DNA of 64,000 nt from Bathymodiolus brooksi (Eukaryota; Mollusca; Bivalvia; Mytilida; Modiolidae). Below the pieces are notes generated by a model, which was given only the letters and a program-made list of their open reading frames with translations, made no database searches and was not told the origin of the DNA. This document shows positions 1 to 14,100 of the stretch, piece after piece (the stretch's first letter is position 1; each line of letters begins with the position of its first letter). The translations under genes and the position numbers were made by a program. The stretch is taken from NCBI GenBank assembly GCA_963680875.1, contig OY804580.1, positions 97,369,353 to 97,433,352 on the forward strand. Direction: 5' to 3'.

Positions 1-1663
1 TCTGATGGTTTTTAGTTACAATGTTTTAGCAACAATAAAATCCTTAAAAAAACATTTAAAAGTGTTTTTTTTTTAATCATTAATATTTCAATGATACAAA
101 AATAACTGCATAGACATCTATATTCATTAAAATTAATGATTTTATTAACCTTTTAGAAAGAGACAATACAGAACAAGATGTTGTATGCATCACATTCAGT
201 GTGAAAAAAAAGTATCAAAGTCAATTTTAAATACATATTATTCGATGACTATAAAACCTAACACGTGTTGTCTAGTTAGGTTTTCATCACTTCATATTTT
301 TACCGTTAAGGAACACTAATTAATTGATTTTCATATTATTGTAACAATTATCCAAGCTGTTGCTGGCTTTCATCCTTTAAACCGTAGAGAATATCGCCAA
401 ACAAGACAATGATACAAACGTATTTTGTCTTTTGTTAGTGTTGATTTTACGGTTCGTTGTTGTTCTATGGGGGTTTTTGCGATTGATTGGTTTTTAGTTG
501 ACAACTGTCACAAAAATGACTCTTGTCTCGATGTAGATTATTCCGTTTTTGTTCCAGAGAACTAAAGTATAAAAGGCAATACACGCGCAAAGGACGAAAA
601 CATTATTTAACTGTTGTTTCATAAATGTAAAAATTGTAAAGAAATACGCAATAGCCCATATTCTTGTCAACGGTTCAGTTCAGTTTTGATAACACAAAAT
701 GTGTTCAAAGAAGTGAGAGAAATCGATACACAAGTAACATATTTTCAATGACACATGCGATTCTGTTTGAGTATATTTGGAATTACAATATATTACAAAG
801 ATATTACAATTTTGTTATTTTATGCATTTTTTAAGCGCTTGTAATAAATAAACAGTTACAATGGATGGTTGGTTTTATGGTGTTTAACGTCACTTTCAAC
901 AATATTTCAGAACCGTTAAAATGACTATTACACTAAACACATTAAATATATAAAAACAACGATGAGTGTAGAAATACGGAAAGATTTTCGAGTAAAAGGT
1001 GACTGAGCTACAAACACACACAAATGGAACTGAAAGGTCGAAATCAAACAAATATAAATAAACACAAATGTGAAATAGATACGGTATCCATCAACCCACT
1101 CATATTACCAATCAAAATTAAATTACGTGACCTCTTAAAGGTCAAATGGTAGTTAACAATGTACCACACTTTTTATTCTAATACTATTCTCAATCAGTCT
1201 AAGCTTATTAAGAGATCCAGTTAACTAACAAGTAGTTTGTTTCAAAATGGTCGTAAAACATCTCTTTTTTTTTCTCGCGGATGCACAAGACAACTTTCTA
1301 TGTCGTTTACTTGTTTTGACGGCCATTTGCTCTGCAATAAATGCTGGTATTATTGCTAACAATAACCAGTCTTGTAATGAATGACACATCGTAAAAATTT
1401 GTGCAAAATGAGATGTCGTTTTGATGGCTTCTACAGCGCTCTGAAAGTAATTTCTAAAGGATATTATCTTGTTTCCCAGAGGATGATATGATCCAATATG
1501 AAAATTATGACGGTCAAGACCTTGTTCAACTCAATTTGCACTTTAATATTTAGTTTTATTCAAGAGTTTTTATTTTTAGTTTTGTTCAAGTGTGTTCTTA
1601 TTTGTAAAAAGTATTTCTTAATATTTTGTTGGTATTTAAGAAATCCACTTTTATCGTGTTTAC
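1..1663 (-). other. Intron 5 of Lhx1/5 (partial); no coding exon seen
   Basis: This follows the donor GTAAAC of exon 5 (G at 1663). It is AT-rich. I looked for a further C-terminal Lhx1 exon on the minus strand and saw none, so the terminal exon is inferred to lie left of the window. It contains one SINE-core fragment at 864-910. Confidence 0.7.
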
Positions 1664-2037
1664 CTGAATGGTGCATTTGTTGGTCTAAATTTAGAGGAGG
1701 AGTTCCTTGAGATGAAGGTGGTAAGAAATTCATGTTGCCAGGTCCACCATCTTGACCAGGGAAAAAGTCGTTGTAACCTTGGTAACCTGGATAATATTCT
1801 TGACCATTTTCTGAAATATAATATATAAAATAGATAATACGAATGTGTGCAAAAGATAGACATGTATCCGCACAATCTATAGAATGAACACAAATATTGA
1901 TTAAATCATAATCAGAAGAAAAAAAATCAATAAATAAACGTTAGGGAAAACCGAAGAGGCCAGGCCATCAAGTGTGGACAATCCAGAGACACCGGTAACA
2001 TTGGGCATACAAGACACGGCACGAAGACATACAAAGC

Positions 2038-2111
<74 letters not shown>

Positions 2112-5100
2112 AACGTACAACACTAAAACTAAACTAAAAATAAGATCCAACACGAACCCCACAAAGGCACAAAAAATAAGATCCAACACGAACCCCACAA
2201 AGGCACAAAAAATAAGATCCAACACGAACCCCACAAAGGCACAAAAAATAAGATCCAACACGAACCCCACAAAGGCACACAAAATAAGATCCAACACGAA
2301 CCCCACAAAGGCACAAAAAATAAGATCCAACACGATCCCCACAAAGGCACAAAAAATAAGATCCAACACGATCCCCACAAAGGTACAAACAATAAGATCC
2401 AACACGAACCCCACAAAGGTACAAACAATAAGATCCAACACGATCCCCACAAAGGTACAAACAATAAGATCCAACACGATCCCCACAAAGGTACAAACAA
2501 TAAGATCCAACACGAACCCCACAAAGGCACAAACAATAAGATCCAACACGATCCCCACAAAGGTACAAACAATAAGATCCAACACGATCCCCACAAAGGT
2601 ACAAACAATAAGATCCAACACGAACCCCACAAAGGCACAAAAAATAAGATCCAACACGAACCCCACAAAGGCACAAACAATAAGATCCAACACGAACCCC
2701 ACAAAGGTACAAACAATAAGATCCAACACGAACCCCACAAAGGCACAAAAAATAAGATCCAACACGAACCCCACAAAGGCACAAAAAATAAGATCCAACA
2801 CGAACCCCACAAAGGCACAAAAAATAAGATCCAACACGAACCCCACAAAGGCACAAAAAATAAGATCCAACACGAACCCCACAAAGGCACAAAAAATAAG
2901 ATCCAACACGAACCCCACAAAGGCACAAAAAATAAGATCCAACACGAACCCCACAAAGGCACAAAAAATAAGATCCAACACGAACCCCACAAAGGCACAA
3001 AAAATAAGATCCAACACGAACCCCACAAAGGCACAAAAAATAAGATCCAACACGAACCCCACAAAGGCACAAAAAATAAGATCCAACACGAACCCCACAA
3101 AGGCACAAAAAATAAGAGTAAAGCAACACGAACCCCACAAAAAATAAGATATACATAACTTTTCTTAAAGATTTGTCAAGACTATGCTCGAATTCGAAAA
3201 CGGAGTCGGTCATCGTTGTCGTGTAGTATTATATCAACAAAAGAATCATTAATAAAAATTACATTTGGAAAATTATTATGATATTTACAAGCACGTGTGT
3301 GATTTAAATAAATTTCATTTTTTTTTGTAAATAAACATTAACTCTTCATCAATTTCGAAATAATTTATTATTGTTCATTAAGGTAATATTTTTCAGTCAT
3401 TTGTTAGTACAAAATGTTAGATTTGACATATTTAAACAGTCTCTCTGTTTATCAAGAAAACTTCTAGCCATCCGTCATTGTCACGTGTATACATACAAGA
3501 TAATAAATCTTAATATTTTTGTAAGAAAGAAAAATATCCAGTAGGCATTCCTTTCTCAATCACTCTATGGTGTTCGAGGGGAAGTTATTCCGCGATCGCG
3601 CATTGAGTGATTTGGTCAAGGTGTCATGTTTCTAAAGATAAATTTACAAAAGGTAAAAAGAAGGAGAAGTCTTTATATCATATTTCAAAACCACAGGTGG
3701 CACAAGAAGAAAAAGCTACAACAAAACTAGAAAACAGCGGCGATGATCAAACCCAACCATCAATCACCGTTCGCCATGTTTGATATTATACACTACGCCG
3801 CGTAGGAAGTTTTTGTAAAAATGTAAGTCGTACAGAAACTGTCAAGCTTACAGCTTAAGATAATATCGAGATAGAGTTGTCACTGTCCTATGAGGTTAAT
3901 TTTCTAATCTGTATTGTCAGCCTTACAAAGCATACTCCATCATCGGCGAACTCGATACGGAGGAACGTAACAGCTCGTTTACGTAAAGCGGTTTTTGCAG
4001 TTGTCAAAATTACATCTAAATTGTTAGTATGACTAGTTATGTATAAATAAAAATGTGACAGCATTCAGAAAATAACGAATTATCATTATGATAATATATT
4101 TGTTTCCAGCCATTTGCTGTAATGTGTACATACCATAAAAATGAAAAAAAAATACAAAGAAATACGACACTGTCGGAACAGTTCCAAAATTGTAGACAAA
4201 TACACTATTGATACCCTTAACACACAAATACATGATCGCCCACTTTCCTGACTTGGCATAGGTACTTCAATAAAAAAAAGTGGCGGGAGGTAAGCTAGTT
4301 TATATATAAAATATATAATGTACATGTGACGGTCGTTGAATATTTATCAATGTACATATCTATTTATTTGTCCCAATTTATTTTGTCCAGTTCAAAATGG
4401 AATTTCAATGTTTTGTATATCGTTGTTTCTTCCCTTTTCCTTGATCTTTTTGCTGTTGTGTTGTCTGTTCTTCGATTTACGGATTCTGATTACCCCCTTG
4501 GTATTTTCAAACTTTTGATCATTGTGTTGTCTGTCCTTCGATTTACGGATTCTGATTACCTCTTTGGTATCTTCAAATTCTACTTTCAAAGAGTGTGAGA
4601 CATAGGATATTCGTACAAACGCTAAAGATTGACTAGAACACACAAGGAATTCTTTTAAATATATACCTGCAGTGTTTGTGTTTATAACGGAATAGCAAAT
4701 ATTATGACAGCACACTCTTTCTGAGATATCATCAAGATGTCATTTCAAGCATAAATAAATTGAGTTTTGCTGTTTAAAAATTAATAGGTTTAATGATCGT
4801 TTTCTAAGATACAAAGTTCGCAACAATTCACCAATGCGTCATGAAATCAAAACACCGTTGTATTTTGTGGTCTAAGTAAACATGTTCAAAGAAAACGATT
4901 TTTCATAGAATTGTCTAGAGAAATTTTTGATAAAATATTAATAATTTTGTCGAAGAATAAGTTATAAAGCGCGGTTGTAACGTTGTTTAACTATCCGTAC
5001 ATGGCATAAGCGGTATAAATAATTTAATATTTTCTACCGTAAACAAAGAATATCCCTTTTTTAATGTCGTAAACGTAAATACATTTTTGTTCTCCAGCCC

Positions 5101-8100
5101 ACTTTACAGGCAATAAATATTCGAATAAATGTGTTTTAGCATTTTCAGGTCACGTAATTTACATATAAAGTAAAGGAAGGGAGGATTTTTGTGATTTAAC
5201 TCTTTTTTATCCAAAGTAACAAAATTTTGATATTAACATCAGATTTTATTTTATTTGAGAAGAAAACACATTTTCAGGAATTTTAAAATATAGAAAATAA
5301 TTAAAACTCATAAAAAAATCCTGATATTCCGCTTTCAAGCTGTTGTCTCTTATAGAGTTTTATACAGTATCCAGCTTGTCCTTTTAATTCCGTCTTCCCA
5401 AAAGGATATTACAAATCCCTTAGATTTTCTTTTGAGTCTGAATCAATAATTCTACCAAAGCTTCCAACAAACAGATTTTCAAAAAAGTAGGATTTATTAC
5501 AAAATTGAAGACCGGTCTTGAATGAAACATTTTGTTTTGTTTAGAGATTTACTTCTGTCAAAGATCCGGACCGTATTTCATGGTTTTTTGTGTGTTTTAG
5601 AAACCGAAGTATCTCTGGGGACGTTGAAGCGTCATTAAGATGCGCTGGAGTTGACATTAAAATTCATGGATACCCAAATCCCATAATCCTTCAGCTTATT
5701 ACAACCCAACTGCGTTCCTTGTTTCTGATATAAAATCGTTAAAATATATCCCAATATTGCCAACATCTAAACATGATGAATAGAAGGCTATAAGATGCCA
5801 CAAAATTCTTTATCATGCTAAAAAAAACGGAAGCAATGACCCGCGCTTGATGTTGATTTTCAAAGAACGCATTAAACAACTTGAACTATAGAATTATTGT
5901 TTTTCTTTTTCATCGTATAAATTGGTAGTTTTATTTACGTATTCAGTATTACAGGGAAAATTATTATTTACAAATCGTGTGAAAACACGTATAATTTCAT
6001 TTTTACAGCGGAAGAAAACATTCCAGATCTCCATGTTGTATATAAAGCGCAATCGTTAAAAATGTATAAGAAGAGTTTGTAGATACCAAAGGGAGGTAAT
6101 CAGAATCCGTAAATCGAGGAAGAACAGACAATACAATGGCCAAATGAAAAAGAACAAAAGGACAAACAACCATCTACAAAACATACACATAAAACTAAAG
6201 ATCGAGTGACACAAATTTATACTCGAATATTTTTAAATGTAAAAAAAAGAAACATTGAGAGTGCTCTAACCCACTAAGTACTGCCATGTCTGTTTCATAG
6301 ATATCCTCATCCCGCCTCTATTATTTTGATGTGTGCCAGGTTTTAAATCATTTGTTTAATAAATAGGGAAATCTATCTTTTTAAAAATGGCATTTGACTC
6401 AATCTATTTATTTAAATTAAAAGAGACATTTTAATATACTAGTATTTCATGTAATTATTTACCTGAAAAATATCCAAAACCTGGACCCGCCATCATTTCT
6501 TCGTCAAGCTCATTCGGAGACATACCAGCTCGTAAAGCTCTCATCCGACGCGGATTCCTGAAGAAATGGCGTCTAGCTCCTAAAGCACTCAATTGTTTCA
6601 TTCTCCTTTCCTTCGATCTTCTGTTTTGGAACCAAACCTGAAATATAAATTGTTTCTTAGTTCATATGCAACTTATTTAGTTTTATATGTATGTTTTGTA
6701 GATCGTTGTTTGTCCTTTTGTACATGGCCATTGTGTTGTTTGTCCTTTTGTACATGGCCATTGTGTTGTCTGTCCTTTTGTACATGGCCATTGTGTTGTT
6801 TGTCCTTTTGTACATGGCCATTCTGTTGTTTGTCCTTTTGTACATGGCCATTGTGTTGTCTGTCCTTTTGTACATTGCCATTGTGTTGTCTGTCCTTTTG
6901 TACATGGCCATTGTGTTGTCTGTTCTTTTGTACATGGCCATTGTGTTGTCTGTCCTTTTGTACATGGCCATTGTGTTGTCTGTCCTTTTGTACATGGCCA
7001 TTGTGTTGTCTGTCCTTTTGTACATGGCCATTGTGTTGTCTGTCCTTTTGTACATGGCCATTGTGTTGTCTGTCCTTTTGTACATGGCCATTGTGTTGGG
7101 TTTTTTCTTCGATTTAGGGATTTCTGATTATCCCTTTGGTATCTTCAAGCTTTTCTTATTTAAAATACAAATTTGTTTGATGTAAATAAATATGAAAGTG
7201 AATACGGGTAAAACTCAAACGTTTAAAGAACAACGATTTTATTGTTATTTTATTATCTTACATAATTTTGTATCATTATTTTTTCTTACTATGCAATAAA
7301 TCATTACTTTTGGTTTTAGAAAAATGTTGGGTATTTTTCTGTGCAACAAGACCAAATAAAACTCAAACGCTATTATTATTTTTTTTCTTACTATGCAACA
7401 TATCTTACAAAGTGGAACATTACTTCTGGCTTAGCAAAAATGTCGAGAATTTTTTCTGTACAATAAGACAACATAAAACTGAAAAAAGGTTCACGACCAT
7501 TAATCTCAGAAACATATAAACATATATTTGTTGTGTTCAGTGAATTCGACTGGGATGAGAGGTGAATGTTTGTTTTGTTGATATTGGTGGAATTTATGAC
7601 CATCACTATTTAAATTTTCTTTTCATAATAGATGACTGAATTTCGAAAATTAAGTAATAAAAGATAGTTATATGATGCAAATTATTTCAAGGGCAAGAAC
7701 GCTTTGCATATGCGTCAACGGAACGAAACTACACTAAATTCAATAAAAATGATACATGCTTTATTAAATAATCTAATTAAAGGGAGACTATCATGTAAAC
7801 AAGGAATTGCTACATGGTCGGTGTGAACATTTCTGTGGCCTCTCTGACCGAGCCAATGTATCGTGTCAAGAAGCCTATTATATTGACTGTCATGTCATGA
7901 AGCCTACCACAAGGCCATCTATCTCATCTCCTTGGTTAGGCTTATCATGTTGTCGTTTACAAATAGACAGTATAGCTCTAGATCGTATTTTACACTATCA
8001 ACATGTGTTGTTGTCGCTCTTTTTGTTTGTATGTCTAATTATTGTTATTTATTTCACAGGAATGAATGTTGACAAAGAGGAAGCAAGATTATTATTGAAT

Positions 8101-11100
8101 TTGCAGCTCCTAAATAATGTAATTATTATTAAAACTAAGGTTCTCCTCCCTCAGATTTTGCAGTTCTTGAATAATGTAATTATTATTAAAACTAAGGTTC
8201 TCCTCCCTCAGATTTTGCAGTTCTTAAATAATGTAATTATTATTAAAACTAAGGTTCTCCTCCCTCAGATTTTGCAGTTTTTAAATAATGTAATTATTAT
8301 TAAAACTAAGGTTCTCCTCCCTCAGATTTAGCAGTTCTTAAATAATGTAATTATTATTAAAACTAAGGTTCTCCTCCCTCAGATTTAGCAGTTCTTAAAT
8401 AATGTAATTATTATTAAAACTAAGGTTCTCCTCCCTCAGATTTTGCAGTTCTTAAATAATGTAATTATTATTAAAACTAAGGTTCTTCTCCCTCAGATTT
8501 TGCAGTTCTTAAATAATGTAATTATTATCAAAACTAAGGTTCTCCTCCCTAAGCCGATTTTGGCTATCCTGTTTTAGCCTTTTGGTTTTCTCGACTTTTA
8601 AAATTATTTGTCTTTCCAATTTTTCTATTTCGATGAAGGTTATTCCAGAAACGCATCGTGCGCACATAACTATATTTATCCTGCAATCAGTACATTTGTT
8701 GTACAAATATGCTATACGAATAAATGTTTGCTTTATTCGTACTAGACGAATAAACTTTTCAGCCTACGAATAAACTTTTCAGCCTGCGAATAAACTTTCC
8801 TGGTACCCTGTAGCTATGTACAGCGGAGGGCGCAGACAAGTATGAAACTGGTACTAATGTAACGCGGACCACGAAGAAGACACCCTTGACAACATTTATG
8901 AAAGGCGAGGAATGACGCTTGTTTCTGTCCTTTTTGTTTAAATCTGACAAGCTTTCCGACTTTTTTGACATTGCAGGATAAACACAATATACGTACATTG
9001 TCGTTGAATATAAAATTGATTTGTACTCGCTGCGAAACAGGCCTGAAAAGCTCGCCGAAGGCTCGCTATTCTGCCTGTTTCTAAAGCTCGTACAAATAAA
9101 TTTTATATTTACCGACAATGTACGTATATTGTATATTTATCCTGCAATCAGTACATTTGCTGTACAAATATGCTATACGAATACATTTTTGCTTTATTCG
9201 TACTAGACGAATAAACTTTTCAGCCTACGAATAAACTTTCCTGGTACCCTGTAGCTATGTACAGCGGAGGGTGGCAGACAAGTATGAAACTGGTACTAAT
9301 GTAACGCGGACCACGAAGAAGACATCCTTGACACCATTTATGACAGGCGAGGAATGACGCTTGTTTCTGTCCTTTTTGTTTAAATCTGACAAGTTTTCCG
9401 ACTTTTTGACATTGCAGGATAAACACAATATACGTACATTGTCGTTGAATATAAAATTCATTTTTACTCGCTGCGAAACAGGCCTGAAAAGCTCGCCAAA
9501 GGCTCGCTACTCTGCCTGTTTCTAAAGCTCGTACAAATAAATTTTATATTTACCGACATTGTACGTATATTGTATATATCTACATTATTATTATTATTAT
9601 TATAAATTCTGAGTTTTTATTATGTACATCGTACATTTCATCATATTCATTTTACTCCCTCTTATTAATGTAGGGGGCGTGGTTACCATGACAACCACAT
9701 TGTATATTCATGTCTTCTTATATTCATTTCTTCCCGTTTATTACAGTGACAGTTTCATCCGCCGTCCTAATATCATCAATGTTACCCCCTTTATCCAATT
9801 TTAGTTGCGTAGTTACACCTATATATTAGAAATATCTTCTCTTTAATAACAGTCTAGAGATAAAAGAAATATATATAGTACCCATATGTAAGCATTGTTG
9901 AGAGACAACTATAGGTAAACAAAAGAAAAATTCTATCCAAGTTCTCTAAGAACGGCCAGGTGTGTTAAAATAACACATCATCAATTACAGTATGTACAGA
10001 ATTTCGTACTGACTCAGCACCTTAATGGAGGGCTCTCAAGTCTCAGTCAAGTCTCAAAACATTTACATATGTAAAAACAGACCACTATAATTATATTGTC
10101 ACCTGAAATAAGAGACCAAAGATTTTGACATAACAAACTTTGAATAGCGTCGAGTGTTGTAATGTAAATTGTACACGTTATATCAGGATTTTTACATCCC
10201 AATTCTTACACTGATATATACTCAAATTACCCCACACCGAGGTAGATATATACAATGACCGCTCAAGTTAGATTTCCACGGGCTATGGTATTGAAATAGT
10301 CGTAACCGTTAATGATAAGCGACTATTGTCAGTTACGTTTGTCCCTTTTACTTTTCATGATCGTTCCGGTCTTGATTTCAGATTTTATTGTTACTTGGAT
10401 TTAGATAATAAACAAAGATTTGTTATGTTAATGTATGAAAAGATCAAATGCGATTAAGATGGTAAGAAAAACACAAAATAATTATTATTGACCATAGAAA
10501 AGTTCCTTCCAGGCAGGTGCGAATAGCGGGAATAGAAATGTTAAACAAAAGTATTTAAAAATAAGTCACGAAAATCGCCATTGGCACAATGTTTTCAACA
10601 ATAGAGAAACGTTGAACCACCAAAAGTATATGAAAACCAAGGATTGTTTAACCAATATGGCGTTATTGATATGAAAGTGTTATTTGCACAAATGTTTCCT
10701 GTTATACAATTTTTGTATACAAATCCGTGCTATTTAAAACTAAATCAGCCGCTCAATATTATTTAAGTCCTTAATCGACTTTAACTAACATAAATGTTGA
10801 CATTACTTCTTCAGGGTTATGAAAACGTTTAAGGACTATAGACGTTATTTCTATGTAAAAAAATGGCAAAATATTTATGTTGCGGGAAAACAACAAAGCT
10901 TTTAATAAATTTCTATATCCTGTTAACCATCGGTTTTTATGTCTCTGTTATTTTTCAAAATTACCTAATCCAATAGTTCTAGGCTTAATGCGGTGTGAAG
11001 TTTTTGGGAATGTTAAAAAAAAGTTTTAAGAATAAGATCCCATTAATCGATTTTATCCCACCACATTTTTGTATCTCTCCCAAGCCAGGACCTGAATTTT

Positions 11101-14100
11101 TAACGTCATCTGGAATGGTCATTGTTTTGTGTTCAGTGATTTTAGGTGAGAGGTGATTGTTCGATTTTGCAGATATTGATGGAATTGTTGAACATCACTG
11201 TCTAAATTTTCTTTTCATGATTATAAATTATGTGTATTTGTGTCTATAACATACATTTAACCACTATACCAGATTATAACAAAATAGTTCAGAATCATGC
11301 GGCTTAGTTTAGCCGCTATGACTAAATGAGACGTAATCCGTCACGTATGTGTTGCATCAAACTACATGTATATCCTGATCTTTAACAACAATTTCATTTA
11401 CTTACAATACACTACACGTGTGAAGTCATTACTTACTTTTTATTGGTGAAAATATCGTCATAATTACTTTATAACAGGTGCGTCTTAAAAACAGCTATTA
11501 TACCAATATTTTCTAAGTTTGTTTATGGCAACGGAATGCTTTTACATGGAGCTGTGGGCTCATTCAACGATATTTAAAACTTTGGTCAGGTTAGCGCTAA
11601 CCAACATGATATATTTTAAGTAAAATTTAAGTTAATTCAAATAAAATTGTAGTTAATGTGATTTTTAGGTTCAAATCTCCGCATCACCACGACGCACCCG
11701 AAAGAACATTAGTTGTCTATTTCAAGGCTGAATTCAACCGGATTGACCACCTGCCCTGCTACGTTTCAGAGTTTATTGTATTTTTTTTTGGAACGGTAAC
11801 TGGTACGCAACGCAACAATACATTTTCTGAATAAACAGAGGATTTCAAAATGTAATCCTCTTAGGAACACGAATTTTCACTCGATGGAATTTAAGACACC
11901 TACGGTTTAAATGCAGCAAATGATATTTGTAAAATTTCATATTGCTGTTTTTTTCTCCTTTAACGATGCGGAAATTTTCTGTATACAACATGGAAAGCGA
12001 CCCATTTTAACTCTTGACGCGTAAATTTGTCGACATCATAGTTTTTTTAGAACTGGAGTGGAAATGCAAGCGAAAACATCACCACATGCATCTACGATTT
12101 TAATATTTCATAAAAACGATCTCGGGGAAACTCTCTAACATCAGAATGGCTTCCCGTCAAGGTAACTACGTTTATCGGTCCATACCACGTTTAACAGTTA
12201 TTGTTTTACCTTAAAAGAAAATCAATTCTGAAATAACCCCACTGTGCAAATTAAGTGTTCAAAATGGTAAAACGTGATTAACAGACATTCAACAATTTCT
12301 TCTTTGTTCCTAAATTGTTTTATCAATTTCAGCTCAGTGCTTAGTTTCCAGATAGATGTGTACTGTCATATAGTGCAGTTAGAAAAAAAAATCGTGCTGT
12401 AGTCGTCTAATTTATGTTTTCGTCTATTAAATGTTAAGGGTAGAAATAAATTGTTCAGGTAAACGAAAACCAGGTAATTAAGGGGGTTAGGGTTATCGTG
12501 TTTAGCGCCACTTTCAACACTATTTCAGTTATATCGTGGCGGTTATGTAACTAAGGCAGTGTGTGTATCTCCATATAACAATCACGGTGACTCTTGGCGG
12601 CAATTGAGGGGTGTACATATCCATAATATATGATAACTTTACCCGACAGATGGTTTGTCCTGCCGATTGTAGCCACATATGCCTCGATATAGTAATATCA
12701 CGAATTTGACATTCTTCCATTGACGAGAAGTGTTGATAAATACAGAATATATGATTATATTTTATGGAATAATTTGAAATATAATACAAGTTTTAAAAAG
12801 ATACAGTCAAACCTTTCCAATGTGGTCACCTCTGTTAAGCAGTCACTTGTATTAAAATGTCACCTTTTGCTTTTCCTGTCATATAAAATTTCATATAATT
12901 GAACCTCTTTTATGAGGTCACCTGTCCGAGAAGACCACTTTCTCTGTCCTAAATGTGACTTCATTAGAAGAGTTTGAAGATACCAAAGGGGTAATCAGAA
13001 TCCGTATATCGAAGAAGAACACACAACACAATAGCCAAAAGAAAAAGTCCAAAGGACAAACAATGATCTATAAAACATACATATAAAACTAAAGATTGAG
13101 TAACACGAACCCCACTAAAAACCGGGGTTGAACTCAGGTGTTCTGGAAGGGTAGGCAGTTCCTGTTCCACTAGTGGCACCCGTCGTGTTAATCTAGTTAC
13201 AAACCCGGTTTGGCTGTATATGAAGTACACAAGATAAGCTACAATGGGCCTATACAGCTCTTATGTATATTGAGATAGTATACATATTTATTTGGTTTCT
13301 TCTCAGTTTTCACCAACAATGACAAAACAAAATATAAAAAACAACAAAATATAAAAAAAAAACCTTCAAACAAGATGATACATACAATATTAATGGCTTC
13401 AAACCATATTAAATCATTTACTTAAACAATATTCAGGAGCCATTGTCCAGATTGTCATTATATGCTTGTTTTCTTATGGACGTTTATATATTTACCTGCT
13501 CCAGGTACAATTTTATTTTTGAACCATTAATAAAGACATTTGCTTTTTGGAATATAGTGAATGAATGATTGCTGTTTAACGCCAAATGAACAATTTTTCA
13601 GCAATATTATGTGGAGAAAAGGTTACATTCAATGAGATGATAATGAGGTCCACTTTGTACCAGACCAAAACGCTTAGTTTGATTTTTATAGTGCTAACTC
13701 ACTGAAACAACAATCCGTGGGTAGACATGTCGCTCCACTGGGATACGTCATCCTGATTCCGAGTCAACCAGTCTTTACGATTCCTTAATGCTACATGCTT
13801 AGCGGAAAAGCAACAAATACCAATTGTATAGTCTTTGCTTTGACCCAACCGAGTCTCGAACGCACGATCTAACGCCCCCGAGGCGAGCACGCTAACCATT
13901 ACACCACCGATGCGGTTATCATATACTTAAACAATATCCAGGAGCCACTGTTCAGATTATCAGTATGTTTTCTCACGAACGTTTATTTACATGCTGGAAG
14001 TACAGTTGTATTTTTGAACCATAATTTATTTATTTTATAAATTATTTTGGAATATAATCTTTAACCTTGCTGAAACACATGTATCTAATATTTCAACTGT

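Larger units (their letters stand above)
1948..3150 (-). mobile_element. Retroelement 3'-end copy swollen by tandem repeats (intron 4)
   Basis: The left edge (about 1948-2035: gggaaaaccgaag..., ggacaatcc, caccggtaacattggg, atacaagac) matches the dispersed sequence at 31485-31690 and the reverse complement of 47425-47700 and 48060-48315. The right edge (about 3122-3150) has 'caacacgaaccccacaaaa', which matches the 'gagtaacacgaaccccac' segment of the copies at 13.1 and 44.6 kb. Between these lie an (AAC)n run and the 36-bp array. I infer that one element copy was expanded internally. Confidence 0.6.
3151..6462 (-). other. Intron 4 remainder; mostly unique AT-rich DNA
   Basis: There is no supported exon. 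Retroelement 3'-end fragments lie at 4435-4600 and 6083-6215; I recognise nothing else. The intron runs from donor G at 6462 to the acceptor before 1810. Confidence 0.6.
8672..9577. repeat. Two tandem copies of a 440-460 bp sequence
   Basis: 8672-9131 and 9132-9577 are near-identical (shared: atcctgcaatcagtacattt, ttcctggtaccctgtagcta, gtaacgcggaccacgaagaa, ggcgaggaatgacgcttgtt). Copy 1 carries an extra internal 19-20 bp duplication of 'cgaataaacttttcagcct'. Each copy ends in a 147-bp palindrome. No protein function is seen in the reading frames. Confidence 0.95.

Noticed and set aside
1660..1893. 77-residue minus-strand frame across exon 5
   Set aside because: It is in the wrong frame relative to the splice phases. 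The correct phase gives the conserved [14 protein letters not shown] peptide.
1968..3213. Long minus-strand reading frames (325-390 residues) made of a 12-residue repeat
   Set aside because: They are translations of the 36-bp array in all three frames. The unit has no stop and is divisible by three, so the openness carries no coding information.
6593..7185. Reading frames on both strands with 10-residue periodicity
   Set aside because: They come from the 30-bp array within a retroelement 3' UTR. The plus-strand frame even runs through exon 4 of Lhx1/5 antisense.
7807..8331. 174-residue plus-strand frame with four copies of a 19-residue repeat
   Set aside because: The repeated part is the 57-bp array, and the preceding unique part shows no recognisable domain. 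I do not call a gene.
13699..13899. 66-residue minus-strand frame
   Set aside because: It lies entirely inside a tRNA-derived SINE, which is non-coding.
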